Source: Spirodela intermedia
Lineage: Eukaryota > Streptophyta > Magnoliopsida > Alismatales > Araceae
Direction: 5' to 3'
DNA: 61,391 bases
Assembly: GCA_902729315.2 (NCBI GenBank)
Contig: CACVBZ020000007.1
Coordinates: forward strand, 1-61,391
Below are positions 61,378-61,391 of the stretch, piece by piece (position 1 is the stretch's first letter; each line of letters opens with the position of its first letter). Under the pieces are notes generated by a model. The model was given only the letters and a program-made list of their open reading frames with translations, made no database searches and had not been told where the DNA came from. The translations under genes were made by a program, and so were the position numbers.

Positions 61378-61391
61378 AATTAACCAAAAAT
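61378..61391 (-). repeat. First bases of array unit 8
   Basis: AATTAACCAAAAAT, the start of the next unit, runs to the window edge. Confidence 0.85.

Larger units (their letters stand above)
36708..61391 (-). repeat. Head-to-tail array of a 3.78-kb retroelement-derived unit
   Basis: The unit starts with AATTAACCAAAAATTCAC, found at 36708, 40484, 44262, 48038, 51816, 55594 and 61378. Five full units are 3776 or 3778 bases, and the difference is fully explained by an (AT)8 or (AT)9 tract. Two further units (55594-58121 and 58132-61377) are truncated at a shared deletion join (58122-58131). Another unit starts 13 bases before the window edge, so the array continues outside. Copies are nearly identical base for base. 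No unit encodes an intact protein. The orientation given is that of the retroelement parts. It fills about 24.7 kb, 40 percent of the window. Confidence 0.95.

Noticed and set aside
36708-61391. CRISPR array or rDNA-like gene array
   Set aside because: The repeat is 3.78 kb with no spacers and no rRNA sequence; its content is retroelement-derived.

Overview
This window looks like nuclear DNA of a flowering plant. It has GT-AG spliced genes encoding typical land-plant proteins, AT-rich intergenic DNA with (GA)n runs, and decayed Ty1/copia and Ty3/gypsy retrotransposons. One gene (MYB) is very GC-rich while its neighbours are not. That unevenness is common in monocots, but I cannot name the species.

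Layout. (1) 1-4946, plus strand: the last ten exons of the 48-kDa subunit of oligosaccharyltransferase (DGL1/OST48), including one intron with a GC donor. (2) 4947-12300: AT-rich intergenic DNA with a decayed Ty1/copia gag remnant (about 6.2-7.4 kb) and GA microsatellites. (3) 12700-15660: a GC-rich island with a three-exon R2R3-MYB gene of the subgroup 21 type, followed by a short GC-rich stretch without a recognisable gene. (4) 16.6-20.9 kb: AT-rich intergenic DNA. (5) 20977-24870, minus strand: a large intronless P-class PPR gene. It sits head to head with a plus-strand gene for a four-KH-domain RNA-binding protein (coding 27519-29709). The two share about 0.5 kb of presumed promoter holding a site II element and a telo-box. 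(6) 29.7-33.3 kb: no recognisable gene.

(7) 33346-61391: retrotransposon territory. A minus-strand Ty3/gypsy relic (LTR, integrase, RNase H, RT, protease) runs into a head-to-tail array of a 3776/3778-bp unit. The array has five full copies, two truncated copies, and the first bases of another at the window edge. Each unit is a composite. Read on the minus strand it contains an LTR, a tRNA-iMet-type primer binding site, a broken gag, a first RT/RNase H fragment, a join, a SINE-like Pol III module, a second non-contiguous RT/RNase H fragment, and then the next LTR. Units are almost identical and differ mainly in an (AT)8/(AT)9 tract. This long-monomer satellite built from retroelement parts is the most interesting object here. 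The sixth and seventh copies are joined by a deletion with a templated-looking filler, and the seventh contains a patch of dense small indels that looks like uncorrected sequence.

The cellular genes do not form a pathway. They cover N-glycosylation in the ER, transcriptional control, organelle RNA processing, and nuclear or cytoplasmic RNA binding. The PPR/KH head-to-head pair may be an old conserved neighbourhood, because as I recall Arabidopsis At5g15280 (PPR) and At5g15270 (KH) are also adjacent.
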